Shown: positions 52,381 through 60,326 of the stretch, one piece after another
How positions within the stretch are numbered: position 1 is the first letter of the stretch
Layout: every line of letters begins with the position of its first letter
Assembly (NCBI RefSeq): GCF_003490595.1
Contig: NZ_QQGY01000001.1
Span: 266,890 to 330,889, forward strand
Reading direction: 5' to 3'
Length of the DNA stretch: 64,000 nucleotides
DNA from: Haemophilus haemolyticus_L
GTDB lineage: Bacteria; Pseudomonadota; Gammaproteobacteria; Enterobacterales; Pasteurellaceae
Notes under the pieces: generated by a model
Told to the model about the DNA's origin: nothing
What the model saw: the letters and a program-made list of their open reading frames with translations, nothing else
Databases searched by the model: none
Translations under genes and position numbers: made by a program

Positions 52381-53325
52381 TTAGAAAACAATCGCTTTTG
52401 TTACCGCACTTTTCTCTTCTTTTTCGTCTTCTGTTTGAACCGGTTTTAATTTCATTAGTTCAAACGCGGCAAAACGATACTCAACAAAGTTATAAACCTG
52501 ATTTGCCATAGCTAGTTTAAATAAAGCTGCCGCTTCATCTACTAGCCCTACATTGAGTTTTTGTTTTGCTAGATAAAAATAGGTTTCTGTGAGAATTTCA
52601 GCATATTGTTGTGAATTTTCAGCAAATTCACTTGCACGTTGTTGTAATTCTTCTACAGAGATGTGTCCTAAGTAATATTGAACGATGTTTGTACCCCAGA
52701 AGTCCTCTGATAGCCCTTTTGCTCGTTCAACAAGGTTTGTTTGGGCTTCTTGTGGTTTTAATTTTTGTTCGTTCAAATATAGCCATAAGACACGATAGGG
52801 ATCTTTTGTATCGGCTTGGTAGAACTGTAAGAAATCTTGCTGAGCAAGATGGTAGCGCCCTACATAATAAAAATTTAAACCACGATTAAGGTGGGTATAG
52901 TCATAACCTGAATCTAATTCAAACACCGTATTGAATGCTTCCAATGCACCGTCGTAATCTTCTTCAAGCAATAAATAAAGCCCTAAGTAATTGTATACAG
53001 ATGCCATTTTAGGCTGTAATGCAAGGGCTTGAGTAAAATCGTAACGAGCAAGTCCCCATAATCCAAGGGAATCATAGAGTACGCCACGTTCAAAATGTAG
53101 CGATGCACGTTCTTCATTACTCATTTTTCCAACCAGTAGTACTTGGCTTAATCGTACGATCATCACTTCTTGTTCAAAGTGAGTATTTGGATTTTGTTCA
53201 GCCAACACGACATGATTTTTAGACACAAAACCGCCCCTAGACTGAACACAGCCAGCAAGAAGTAAGATCGCACATAAGCTAAATAAATAGACTATAAAAT
53301 GGCGAGATAAGCGAAAACACCGCAT
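52381..53325 (-). CDS. nlpI: TPR lipoprotein NlpI
   Basis: A 314-residue lipoprotein with lipobox LLLAGCVQ and several TPR units (RASLHFERGVLYDSLGLWGL, ASVYNYLGLYLLLEEDYDGA, DYTHLNRGLNFYYVGRYHLA). NlpI is an outer membrane adaptor that regulates murein hydrolases with Prc. It sits between pnp and deaD, the same order as in E. coli. The start is near the pnp stop (about 80 bp). Confidence 0.93.
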   Translation of the reverse strand: MRCFRLSRHFIVYLFSLCAILLLAGCVQSRGGFVSKNHVVLAEQNPNTHFEQEVMIVRLSQVLLVGKMSNEERASLHFERGVLYDSLGLWGLARYDFTQALALQPKMASVYNYLGLYLLLEEDYDGALEAFNTVFELDSGYDYTHLNRGLNFYYVGRYHLAQQDFLQFYQADTKDPYRVLWLYLNEQKLKPQEAQTNLVERAKGLSEDFWGTNIVQYYLGHISVEELQQRASEFAENSQQYAEILTETYFYLAKQKLNVGLVDEAAALFKLAMANQVYNFVEYRFAAFELMKLKPVQTEDEKEEKSAVTKAIVF

Positions 53326-53406
53326 TTGCTTTCTTTATGCCTAAAAGTTGGAAAACAACAAAACTTGGCAGCGAGTGCTACCAAGTTTTGATTCGATATT
53401 CCAAGA

Positions 53407-55536
53407 TTATTCTTGTTCTTCTACAGAATCTTCTTGGTTAATTTCAGTTTCTTGTTTTGGAGCCAAGTCTTTCATTGTTAAACGAATACGACCTTGACGA
53501 TCGATTTCAACAACTTTTACGTTTACTTCTTGACCCACTTGGAGGTAATCGCTAACTTTTTCTACGCGCTCTTCAGCAATTTGAGAAATATGAACTAAAC
53601 CTTCTTTATTTCCAACGATTGCTACGAATGCGCCAAAATCAGCAAGACGAGTGACTTTACCTTTGTAAATTGCACCAGCTTCAACTTCTGCAACGATTTC
53701 CTCAATACGTCCCATTACGTTTTTCGCTGCATTGCTATCTACTGCGGCAATTTTCACTGTACCATCGTCATCAATATCAATCGATGTACCAGTTTCTTCA
53801 GTTAGTGAACGAATTGTTGCGCCACCTTTACCAATGACATCTTTGATTTTCTTAGGATCAATTTTCATTGTGTAGATGCGTGGTGCGTAATCGGAAATAT
53901 CCGCGCGTGGAGCAGGGATTGCTTGTTCCATTACACCAAGAATATGCATACGTGCACTTTTCGCTTGGTTTAATGCAATTTGCATAATTTCAGGGGTGAT
54001 ACCTTCAATTTTGATGTCCATTTGAAGGGCGGTTACACCTTCACGTGTACCAGCCACTTTAAAGTCCATATCACCTAAGTGGTCTTCATCCCCTAAGATA
54101 TCTGAAAGCACCACGAATTTATCTTCTTCTTTCACTAAGCCCATTGCGATACCTGCAACAGCGGCTTTGATTGGTACACCTGCATCCATTAATGCTAAAG
54201 ACGCACCACATACAGACGCCATAGAAGAAGAACCGTTAGATTCAGTGATTTCAGATACAACACGCACCACATACGGGAATTCCGCAAGGCTTGGCATAAC
54301 TGCTGCTACACCACGTTTTGCTAAACGACCGTGACCGATCTCACGACGTTTTGGTGAGCCAATCATACCGGTTTCACCTACAGAGTATGGAGGGAAGTTG
54401 TAGTGGAATAAGAAGTGATCTTGACGTTCACCGGTTAATTCATCAATGATTTGTGCATCACGTTCAGTACCTAACGTTGCAACAGCTAATGCTTGCGTTT
54501 CACCACGGGTGAAAATCGCAGAACCATGAGTACGTGGTAATACACCAGTACAAATGTCTAATGCACGAACAGTATCAACGGTACGGCCATCAATACGTGG
54601 CTCACCTGCAATGATACGGCCACGAACGATTTGACTTTCAAGTGCGGTGAAAATATCTACGATTTTACCTTCGCTGATTTCTTCATCTTCTGCTGTGATT
54701 TGTGCAATCACATCTGCCTTAATCGCATCGATTTGTTCGTAACGAGCTTGTTTTTCAGTAATGCGGTATGCATTGCCTAAACGTGCTTCAGCAATCGCTT
54801 TTACTTTATTGATTAAATCTGTGTTTGGTTGTGGTGCAACCCAATCCCAACGTGGTTTGCCTGCTTCTTTTGCAAATTCTTTGATAGCTTCAATCACGAC
54901 TTGTTGTTGTTGATGACCGAATACGACCGCCGCTAACATTTGTTCTTCAGTTAAAATGTCTGCTTCAGATTCAACCATTAATACTGCTTTGTCCGTACCC
55001 GCAACCACTAAGTCTAAACGGCTTTGTTTTTGTTCAGCCATAGTTGGGTTTAATACGAATTGGTTGTCGATAAAACCAACACGTGCTGCACCGATAGGAC
55101 CATTGAAAGGCACGCCAGATAAGGTTAATGCTGCAGAAGCACCGATCATTGCCACTAAGTCAGGGCTGATTTGTGGGTTTACAGAAACTACAGTTGCCAC
55201 AACTTGGATTTCGTTGAAGAAACCTTCTGGGAATAATGGACGAATTGGACGGTCGATTAAACGTGCAATTAAAGTTTCGCCTTCAGATGGACGACCTTCA
55301 CGTTTGAAGAAACCACCAGGGATTTTACCTGCCGCATAAGTACGCTCTTGATAGTTTACGGTTAATGGGAAGAAGTCTTGACCTTCTTTTACATCTTTTT
55401 TAGCAACAACAGTCACGAATACCGTGGTATCGTCCATGCTTGCCATAACCGCAGCCGTTGCTTGACGTGCAATCGCGCCGGTTTCTAGAGTAACGGTGTG
55501 TTGACCGTATTTAAATTGTTTAACAATTGGATTCAC
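53407..55536 (-). CDS. pnp: Polynucleotide phosphorylase
   Basis: A 709-residue 3'-5' exoribonuclease with two RNase PH domains, an all-helix linker, a KH domain (DPKKIKDVIGKGGATIRSLT) and an S1 domain (GAIYKGKVTRLADFGAFVAI). It degrades mRNA phosphorolytically and is a degradosome member, working with DeaD encoded two genes on. TTTAAGGAAAAC precedes the ATG at 55536. The upstream 240 bp hold an uptake signal; rpsO is not adjacent. Confidence 0.97.
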   Translation of the reverse strand: MNPIVKQFKYGQHTVTLETGAIARQATAAVMASMDDTTVFVTVVAKKDVKEGQDFFPLTVNYQERTYAAGKIPGGFFKREGRPSEGETLIARLIDRPIRPLFPEGFFNEIQVVATVVSVNPQISPDLVAMIGASAALTLSGVPFNGPIGAARVGFIDNQFVLNPTMAEQKQSRLDLVVAGTDKAVLMVESEADILTEEQMLAAVVFGHQQQQVVIEAIKEFAKEAGKPRWDWVAPQPNTDLINKVKAIAEARLGNAYRITEKQARYEQIDAIKADVIAQITAEDEEISEGKIVDIFTALESQIVRGRIIAGEPRIDGRTVDTVRALDICTGVLPRTHGSAIFTRGETQALAVATLGTERDAQIIDELTGERQDHFLFHYNFPPYSVGETGMIGSPKRREIGHGRLAKRGVAAVMPSLAEFPYVVRVVSEITESNGSSSMASVCGASLALMDAGVPIKAAVAGIAMGLVKEEDKFVVLSDILGDEDHLGDMDFKVAGTREGVTALQMDIKIEGITPEIMQIALNQAKSARMHILGVMEQAIPAPRADISDYAPRIYTMKIDPKKIKDVIGKGGATIRSLTEETGTSIDIDDDGTVKIAAVDSNAAKNVMGRIEEIVAEVEAGAIYKGKVTRLADFGAFVAIVGNKEGLVHISQIAEERVEKVSDYLQVGQEVNVKVVEIDRQGRIRLTMKDLAPKQETEINQEDSVEEQE

Positions 55537-55778
55537 AATGTTTTCCTTAAAATTTATATTAAAAACAATGCCTTATTTTCCAGATTGCGACTAGCAAAAG
55601 AAATCTTTTGTAAAAATAACCGCACTTTCGAGCGCTTAAAATTGCTTTTGATAGCCGCACGCTAATGTAGAAAATAAAGCTCGCTTATTATACAGAGTTT
55701 TAAATTTATTGGTAACTTTATTTAATATAAGCAACTTGTTATCATATTCTCATACAAATACATACGTAAGGAGACACT

Positions 55779-56246
55779 ATGATTATCAGTGCATTAAATA
55801 ACCCAAATTTCAAAGTGGGTTTACCAAAAGTTATCGCGGACATTTGCGATCATCTCAACACGTTAGATTTTGAAACATTAGAAAATGGCCGTCATGATTT
55901 AAGCGATCAAGTTTATATGAATGTCATGGAATTTGATACGGTTGAAGCGGATAGCAAACAAGCTGAACTTCACCACAAATATCTAGATATTCAATTACTT
56001 ATTCGTGGCGAAGAAAATGTTGAAGTAAGCGCGACTTATCCAAATCTCAGCTTATACGATGAATATCGTGATGCCGATGATTACCAACTTACCCCACAAA
56101 TTGAAGATAAAAGCACGGTAACACTTTTACCAAAAATGTTCGCCGTCTTTTTCCCTTATGAACCCCATAAACCGGGCTGTACTGTAAACGGTAAATCAAG
56201 TTTCGTGAAAAAACTGGTGGTGAAAGTACCGGTAGAATTAATTTAA
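55779..56246 (+). CDS. YhcH/YjgK/YiaL family protein
   Basis: A 155-residue cupin-like protein (DUF386). The fold marks HHKYLDIQLLIRGEENVEV and FAVFFPYEPHKPGC with metal-binding His residues are intact. YhcH (NanQ) is linked to sialic acid anomerisation in E. coli; Haemophilus uses sialic acid, but no nan gene is adjacent, so the sugar specificity is open. AAGGAG precedes the ATG. Confidence 0.85.
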   Translation: MIISALNNPNFKVGLPKVIADICDHLNTLDFETLENGRHDLSDQVYMNVMEFDTVEADSKQAELHHKYLDIQLLIRGEENVEVSATYPNLSLYDEYRDADDYQLTPQIEDKSTVTLLPKMFAVFFPYEPHKPGCTVNGKSSFVKKLVVKVPVELI

Positions 56247-56337
56247 TTATTTCGATTTATTAAAGCAAAAGTGCGGTTAAAACTATTCCGTTTTTAACCG
56301 TATTTTTTTAGCTTTACATTTTGATAAGGAAAATTTA

Positions 56338-57087
56338 ATGGCGATTATTGATGAGTTTATTAAAAAAACTAGAGAGTTTTATGAGGAACTTAAAGTACAA
56401 GATAGACATCGATACCGTTCTTGGGAACATTGTTATGCTCAGTTTTATGAAGCTAGACAAAATCCTGAAAAAGATAATGTTGATAATTTAAGTTTACATC
56501 TGGCGTTCTATTTAGCCAGTTGGGGGATGTATAGAGGTTCGTCCTTTTTATTGCAATATGATTACACTATCCATACTTCTGTTGTGGAAGAAATTTTAAA
56601 ACAAAAATATGACAAATTATTGGGTTTAGAATGTAATGAATTAAATAATGAAGAAATTTGCTCTTTACTGGATGAATTAAATACGGAAATAAAGAAGATT
56701 TATGATCCGTTTCGTTCGAAGGTAAAGAAACCAAAAGGAAAAAAAGATATTTCACAAGATAATTCAAAAGATAATCCACAAGATATTTCAAGTATTTTAG
56801 TTTCTAAGATTTTATTGGGAACTTTAGGTTGTGTACCGGCTTATGATCGTTTCTTTGTTGATGCAGTTAAAAAGAATAACGTGACGACAGGAAATTACAA
56901 TATAGCGTCTTTGCAGAAATTAATTAAATTTTATGAAGATGAAGAGCATCAAGAAAAACTGGAAAAGTTAAGAAGTGAATTTTTAATTAAATATGAATTT
57001 GATGGGGAAGAAAAAACTCTTGATTATCCTCAAATGAAGCTACTTGATATGGGTTTTTGGAAAATTGGTTTTGATTTGTCGAAATAG
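56338..57087 (+). CDS. Hypothetical protein, 249 residues, unknown family
   Basis: I do not recognise it. It has no signal peptide or transmembrane helix. The first half has HYRSW-like aromatic content and the block NLSLHLAFYLASWGMYRGSSFLLQYDY; a hydrophilic linker at about 130-150 (KKPKGKKDISQDNSKDNPQD, a short DNA repeat of AAGATA/ACAAGATAA type) joins a second half ending LLDMGFWKIGFDLSK. AAGGA precedes the ATG. It is AT-rich, flanked by uptake-signal hairpins, and may be a transferable cassette. Confidence 0.7.
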   Translation: MAIIDEFIKKTREFYEELKVQDRHRYRSWEHCYAQFYEARQNPEKDNVDNLSLHLAFYLASWGMYRGSSFLLQYDYTIHTSVVEEILKQKYDKLLGLECNELNNEEICSLLDELNTEIKKIYDPFRSKVKKPKGKKDISQDNSKDNPQDISSILVSKILLGTLGCVPAYDRFFVDAVKKNNVTTGNYNIASLQKLIKFYEDEEHQEKLEKLRSEFLIKYEFDGEEKTLDYPQMKLLDMGFWKIGFDLSK

Positions 57088-57115
57088 GCAAAATAGGTTT
57101 CCAAACTTAATAGCA

Positions 57116-57158
57116 AAAGTGCGGTCAGAAATTTATATATTTTTCTGACCGCACTTTT
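57116..57158. terminator. Inverted uptake-signal terminator between unknown gene and tusA-like gene
   Basis: AAAAGTGCGGTCAGAAA pairs perfectly with TTTCTGACCGCACTTTT, serving two convergent genes. Confidence 0.88.
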
Positions 57159-57161
57159 TTA

Positions 57162-57383
57162 TTATTTAATCACTGTAATTGACCATTTTGCATCATCAAT
57201 TTGTTCGAAGTTTGTCACTTCATAACCTTCTTCAGCAGCCCAAGCAGGAATAGCCTCTGTGGCTTGTGTGCAGTCGAATTCAATTTCTAGGCCATCGCCT
57301 TTATTTAACTTAGCCATGGCTTCCTTGGCTTCAACGAGAGGAAATGGGCAAACAAGTCCGAGTGTTGGTAATTTAACGATCAT
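57162..57383 (-). CDS. TusA-family sulfur carrier paired with YedE
   Basis: A 73-residue protein with CPFP (LGLVCPFPLVEAKEAMAKL), the sulfur-accepting site of TusA/YeeD-type carriers. It begins 9 bp after the YedE-type transporter gene, a pairing known as YeeD-YeeE or TsuB-TsuA in which thiosulfate is imported and its sulfur taken by the small protein. AAGGAG precedes its ATG on the minus strand. Confidence 0.88.
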   Translation of the reverse strand: MIVKLPTLGLVCPFPLVEAKEAMAKLNKGDGLEIEFDCTQATEAIPAWAAEEGYEVTNFEQIDDAKWSITVIK

Positions 57384-57392
57384 ATAAACTCC

Positions 57393-58436
57393 TTATGATG
57401 CTTTTGTTAATTTTAAACGTTGTGGACGGATAATGGTGAAGTAGGCGGCCACCCAAGTGCCGAGAATCATCAATGGCAATGAGACCCAACCTTGCCAAGA
57501 GAAAAAGGCGGTTTCGACTAAGCCATTACCGATAGAGCAGCCACCTGCAAGGGTTGCACCAATACCCATAAGAATACCGCCGAGTCCGCTGCGTAGAATC
57601 GTGGTGGCATCCGGTACGCGAACACGAAATTCATTACTTACTTTAGCGCCGATGAATGACCCAATAAAAATCCCTAAGACTAAGAATACGCCCCAGTTAA
57701 TAAATTTACCGTCGCCCGTAACAAGGAATTGCATGATATTAGCTGATGGACCAGTGATCCCAAGTCCAAACTCACGGCCAGTAGCGACACTGAGTGGCCA
57801 AGCGGCAAGTGCGATTAATCCGATTAACACGGCTGAGAAAAATGGGTGCCAGCGTTTCTCAAATAATAAGTGGGTAAGTCCCGTTTTCTTTGGTTTTAAT
57901 GCCGCGACTTTTGCGCTTGGTTTGCTGAGATGTTTGTACACATAGAAAGCCGTCACTAAAGTTAATAATGCGACTAACCACCAAGGTGAAATACCGAATG
58001 TATCGTAAATATTGCGTTGTTCAATATTGATACTGCGTAAAGTTTTATTGAATTCGCCTAATGGGCCAGTACGCATGATGGCACTTAATAACATATAAGT
58101 GAATAACGCGATCCAACTGCCGACTAGGCCTTCCGCAGCACGATACCACGTACCTGTCGCACAACCGCCAGCAAGAACAATGCCGATACCAAACACAAAG
58201 GCACCGATAATTACCGCTAAAAAGGCAAAATTTTCAGCTGGATCGACATTTAATACACCGATTTCTTTTAAAAGAAAGAAACCAATAGATTGCACAGTAA
58301 TCGCCAATAGAAGAGCTACAAACATTTTGTTATTTTTGGTGACATACATATCGCGAAATGCGCCAGTAATACAAAAGCGCCCACGCTGCATCACAAATCC
58401 GAGTAAAATTCCGCAAAGTAATCCGGTTAAAAGCAT
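57393..58436 (-). CDS. YeeE/YedE-type thiosulfate/sulfur transporter
   Basis: A 347-residue membrane protein with about nine to ten helices and the two family repeats RGRFCITGAFRDMY / GGCATGTWYRAAEGL and GATLAGGCSIGNGL, whose Cys residues relay sulfur. Expected role is uptake of thiosulfate or another sulfur species, delivered to the TusA-like protein coded next. The start region has GAAGGAAT. Confidence 0.88.
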   Translation of the reverse strand: MLLTGLLCGILLGFVMQRGRFCITGAFRDMYVTKNNKMFVALLLAITVQSIGFFLLKEIGVLNVDPAENFAFLAVIIGAFVFGIGIVLAGGCATGTWYRAAEGLVGSWIALFTYMLLSAIMRTGPLGEFNKTLRSINIEQRNIYDTFGISPWWLVALLTLVTAFYVYKHLSKPSAKVAALKPKKTGLTHLLFEKRWHPFFSAVLIGLIALAAWPLSVATGREFGLGITGPSANIMQFLVTGDGKFINWGVFLVLGIFIGSFIGAKVSNEFRVRVPDATTILRSGLGGILMGIGATLAGGCSIGNGLVETAFFSWQGWVSLPLMILGTWVAAYFTIIRPQRLKLTKAS

Positions 58437-58654
58437 AAATATTCCTTCTATTTTAGAACTAAGTAGGTCGGTATTTTCTAAAAAAATAAGAAGGTAGCGC
58501 CAATAACTTTTAGCTAGAAAATATGTTTTTTTGATATAAAAAAGTGCGGTTATAAATTTATACTTTTTTACCGAGCTATTTTAGCAATGTAAGTGTAGAG
58601 AATATAATGGGGCGGTTTTATTGCGCTCTCAAGCGATTTAATGAGTTTCTTAAT

Positions 58655-58686
58655 AATTAACCCCACTCAAAAGAGCGGAGTTAATT
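58655..58686. terminator. Hairpin after yhhQ
   Basis: AATTAACCCCACTC and GAGCGGAGTTAATT form a stem with two mismatches around AAAA, about 25 bp beyond the yhhQ stop. Confidence 0.6.
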
Positions 58687-58711
58687 GTTTTATATGCGCC
58701 AGAAATTTGGT

Positions 58712-59419
58712 TTATGCAGGAACGCGTTCTGCTACGAGCATTTGTAGTTTTCGTAAAATAACATTTAATACTACGCCATAGGCTGGGACGAACAAGATAA
58801 TTCCTATAAATAATTTAAATAGATAATCTACAAAGCCGAGTTGTGCCCAGTGTTCAGCCATGAACGGATCTGCACTTTGATAGAAGGCTACACTGAAGAA
58901 AACGAATGTATCCGCCATTGAGCCAAATGTCATTGAGCTAGTTGGCGCCACCCACCATGTTTTTAACTGGCGTAAGCGGTTAAATACGATCACATCAAGC
59001 AATTGTCCTACAACATAAGCTGCAAAGCTCGCAATAGCAATACGGAATACAAACAGATCAAAATGCGTTAATGATTCGAAACCTTGGAATTTGCTTTCAG
59101 AGAATAAAACTGATATGACGTAACTTACAATAAGTGAAGGAAACATCACCACGAAGATGATTTTTCTCGCATCTTCCGCACCGAAAATGCGTACGGTTAA
59201 ATCTGTAGCTAAAAAGATAAATGGGAACGTTAGCGTACCCCAAGTGCTGTGGAAAGAAAAATCGTTTGCTGCACCAAGTGCGGTTAATTTTAGCGTGATT
59301 TCAAAAGGGATTTGTACAAAGTAATTGCTCGCTGCAATGATGAATATATGGAAAAAGCTGAGCCAGATGATTGCACGACGTTTTTGTTGATCATTAAAGA
59401 TCGGAGAGTTTAATTTCAT
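58712..59419 (-). CDS. yhhQ: Queuosine precursor transporter YhhQ (VUT family)
   Basis: A 235-residue protein of COG1738 with six membrane helices; PFIFLATDLTVRIFGAEDARKI and MTFGSMADTFVFFSVAF are family signatures. YhhQ imports preQ0/preQ1. The 5' leader contains a candidate preQ1-I riboswitch that overlaps the ribosome site AAGG, so uptake should stop when preQ1 is plentiful. Tgt and QueA, which use the imported base, are at 38.9-41.5 kb. Confidence 0.92.
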   Translation of the reverse strand: MKLNSPIFNDQQKRRAIIWLSFFHIFIIAASNYFVQIPFEITLKLTALGAANDFSFHSTWGTLTFPFIFLATDLTVRIFGAEDARKIIFVVMFPSLIVSYVISVLFSESKFQGFESLTHFDLFVFRIAIASFAAYVVGQLLDVIVFNRLRQLKTWWVAPTSSMTFGSMADTFVFFSVAFYQSADPFMAEHWAQLGFVDYLFKLFIGIILFVPAYGVVLNVILRKLQMLVAERVPA

Positions 59420-59425
59420 GTTGTA

Positions 59426-59465
59426 CCTTTTTAGTTTAAATAAATCGGGGTTAGGGAACCCGAGG
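59426..59465 (-). promoter_or_regulatory. Candidate preQ1-I riboswitch controlling yhhQ
   Basis: On the minus strand the leader reads CCUCGGGUUCCCUAACCCCGA, then an A/U-rich tail AUUUAUUUAAACUAAAAAGG. It has the P1 stem UCGGG/CCCGA, the conserved GGUUC-N4-ACCC arrangement and an A-rich tail carrying the Shine-Dalgarno AAGG, seven bases before the AUG. Pairing of loop CCCU with AGG would close the pseudoknot and hide the ribosome site. preQ1-I elements are known before COG1738 genes. Confidence 0.72.
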
Positions 59466-59609
59466 TTGAATATAGGGGGCTAGATAATACGCATATTTCA
59501 AATAATTGCAAGATTCGATGTCATTTGAGTTTTATTTTATGAAAATTGACGAACGATTTCACAGACTTTATTCTATTTGCATTTTTCATCAAATTTGAAA
59601 GGAGAGAAA

Positions 59610-60242
59610 ATGGAGTTACACAATATTCGCGATGAATATACTAAACGCGTGCTTTCACAACATGATTGCCATGAAAATCCAATCTCGCAATTTGAACAGT
59701 GGCAGAAAGAGGCAATTCATGCGCAAGTTAACGAGCCTACTGCAATGAATATTGCGACTGTTGATGAACAAGGTCGCCCAAATAGCCGAATGGTATTGCT
59801 AAAAGAAGTCAATGAGCAAGGATTTGTCTTTTTTACGAATTATCTTAGCCGAAAGGGCTGCTGTATTGAGCGCAATCCTTATGTCGCGCTGACTTTCTTT
59901 TGGCCTGAATTGGAACGCCAAGTACGAATTGAAGGTAAGGCGGTTAAAATCCCAGCAGAACAATCCGATAAATATTTTGCTACCCGACCTTACACCAGTC
60001 GTATAGGGGCTTGGGCAAGTGAGCAAAGTGCGGTGATTTCTAATTATAAATCTTTGCTAGCAAAAGCCGCATTAGTTGCTGCTAAACATCCGTTAAAGGT
60101 GCCTCGACCAGATTATTGGGGCGGCTATTTAGTTGTGCCAGAAACCGTGGAATTTTGGCAGGGGCGTCCAAGCCGTTTACATGATCGCATTCGTTATCGC
60201 AAAGAAAGTGATAATTGGATTAGAGAAAGACTTTCTCCTTAG
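59610..60242 (+). CDS. pdxH: Pyridoxamine 5'-phosphate oxidase
   Basis: A 210-residue FMN enzyme that makes pyridoxal 5'-phosphate. AAAGGAG precedes the ATG at 59610; an earlier Met at 59577 has no such site. The FMN and substrate segments RPNSRMVLLKEV, FFTNYLSRKG, SRIGAWASEQS and the C-terminal WQGRPSRLHDRIRY are all present. Single gene between yhhQ (divergent) and typA (convergent). Confidence 0.96.
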   Translation: MELHNIRDEYTKRVLSQHDCHENPISQFEQWQKEAIHAQVNEPTAMNIATVDEQGRPNSRMVLLKEVNEQGFVFFTNYLSRKGCCIERNPYVALTFFWPELERQVRIEGKAVKIPAEQSDKYFATRPYTSRIGAWASEQSAVISNYKSLLAKAALVAAKHPLKVPRPDYWGGYLVVPETVEFWQGRPSRLHDRIRYRKESDNWIRERLSP

Positions 60243-60260
60243 TAAATTGAGCATAAAAAT

Positions 60261-60293
60261 AACCGCACTTTAGTTGTATTCCAAAGTGCGGTT
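60261..60293. terminator. Inverted uptake-signal terminator between pdxH and typA
   Basis: AACCGCACTTT pairs with AAAGTGCGGTT, with flanking A/T runs, between convergent genes. Confidence 0.86.
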
Positions 60294-60326
60294 AATTTTT
60301 ACAAATTTTCGTGCTAGCGTTGTTTA

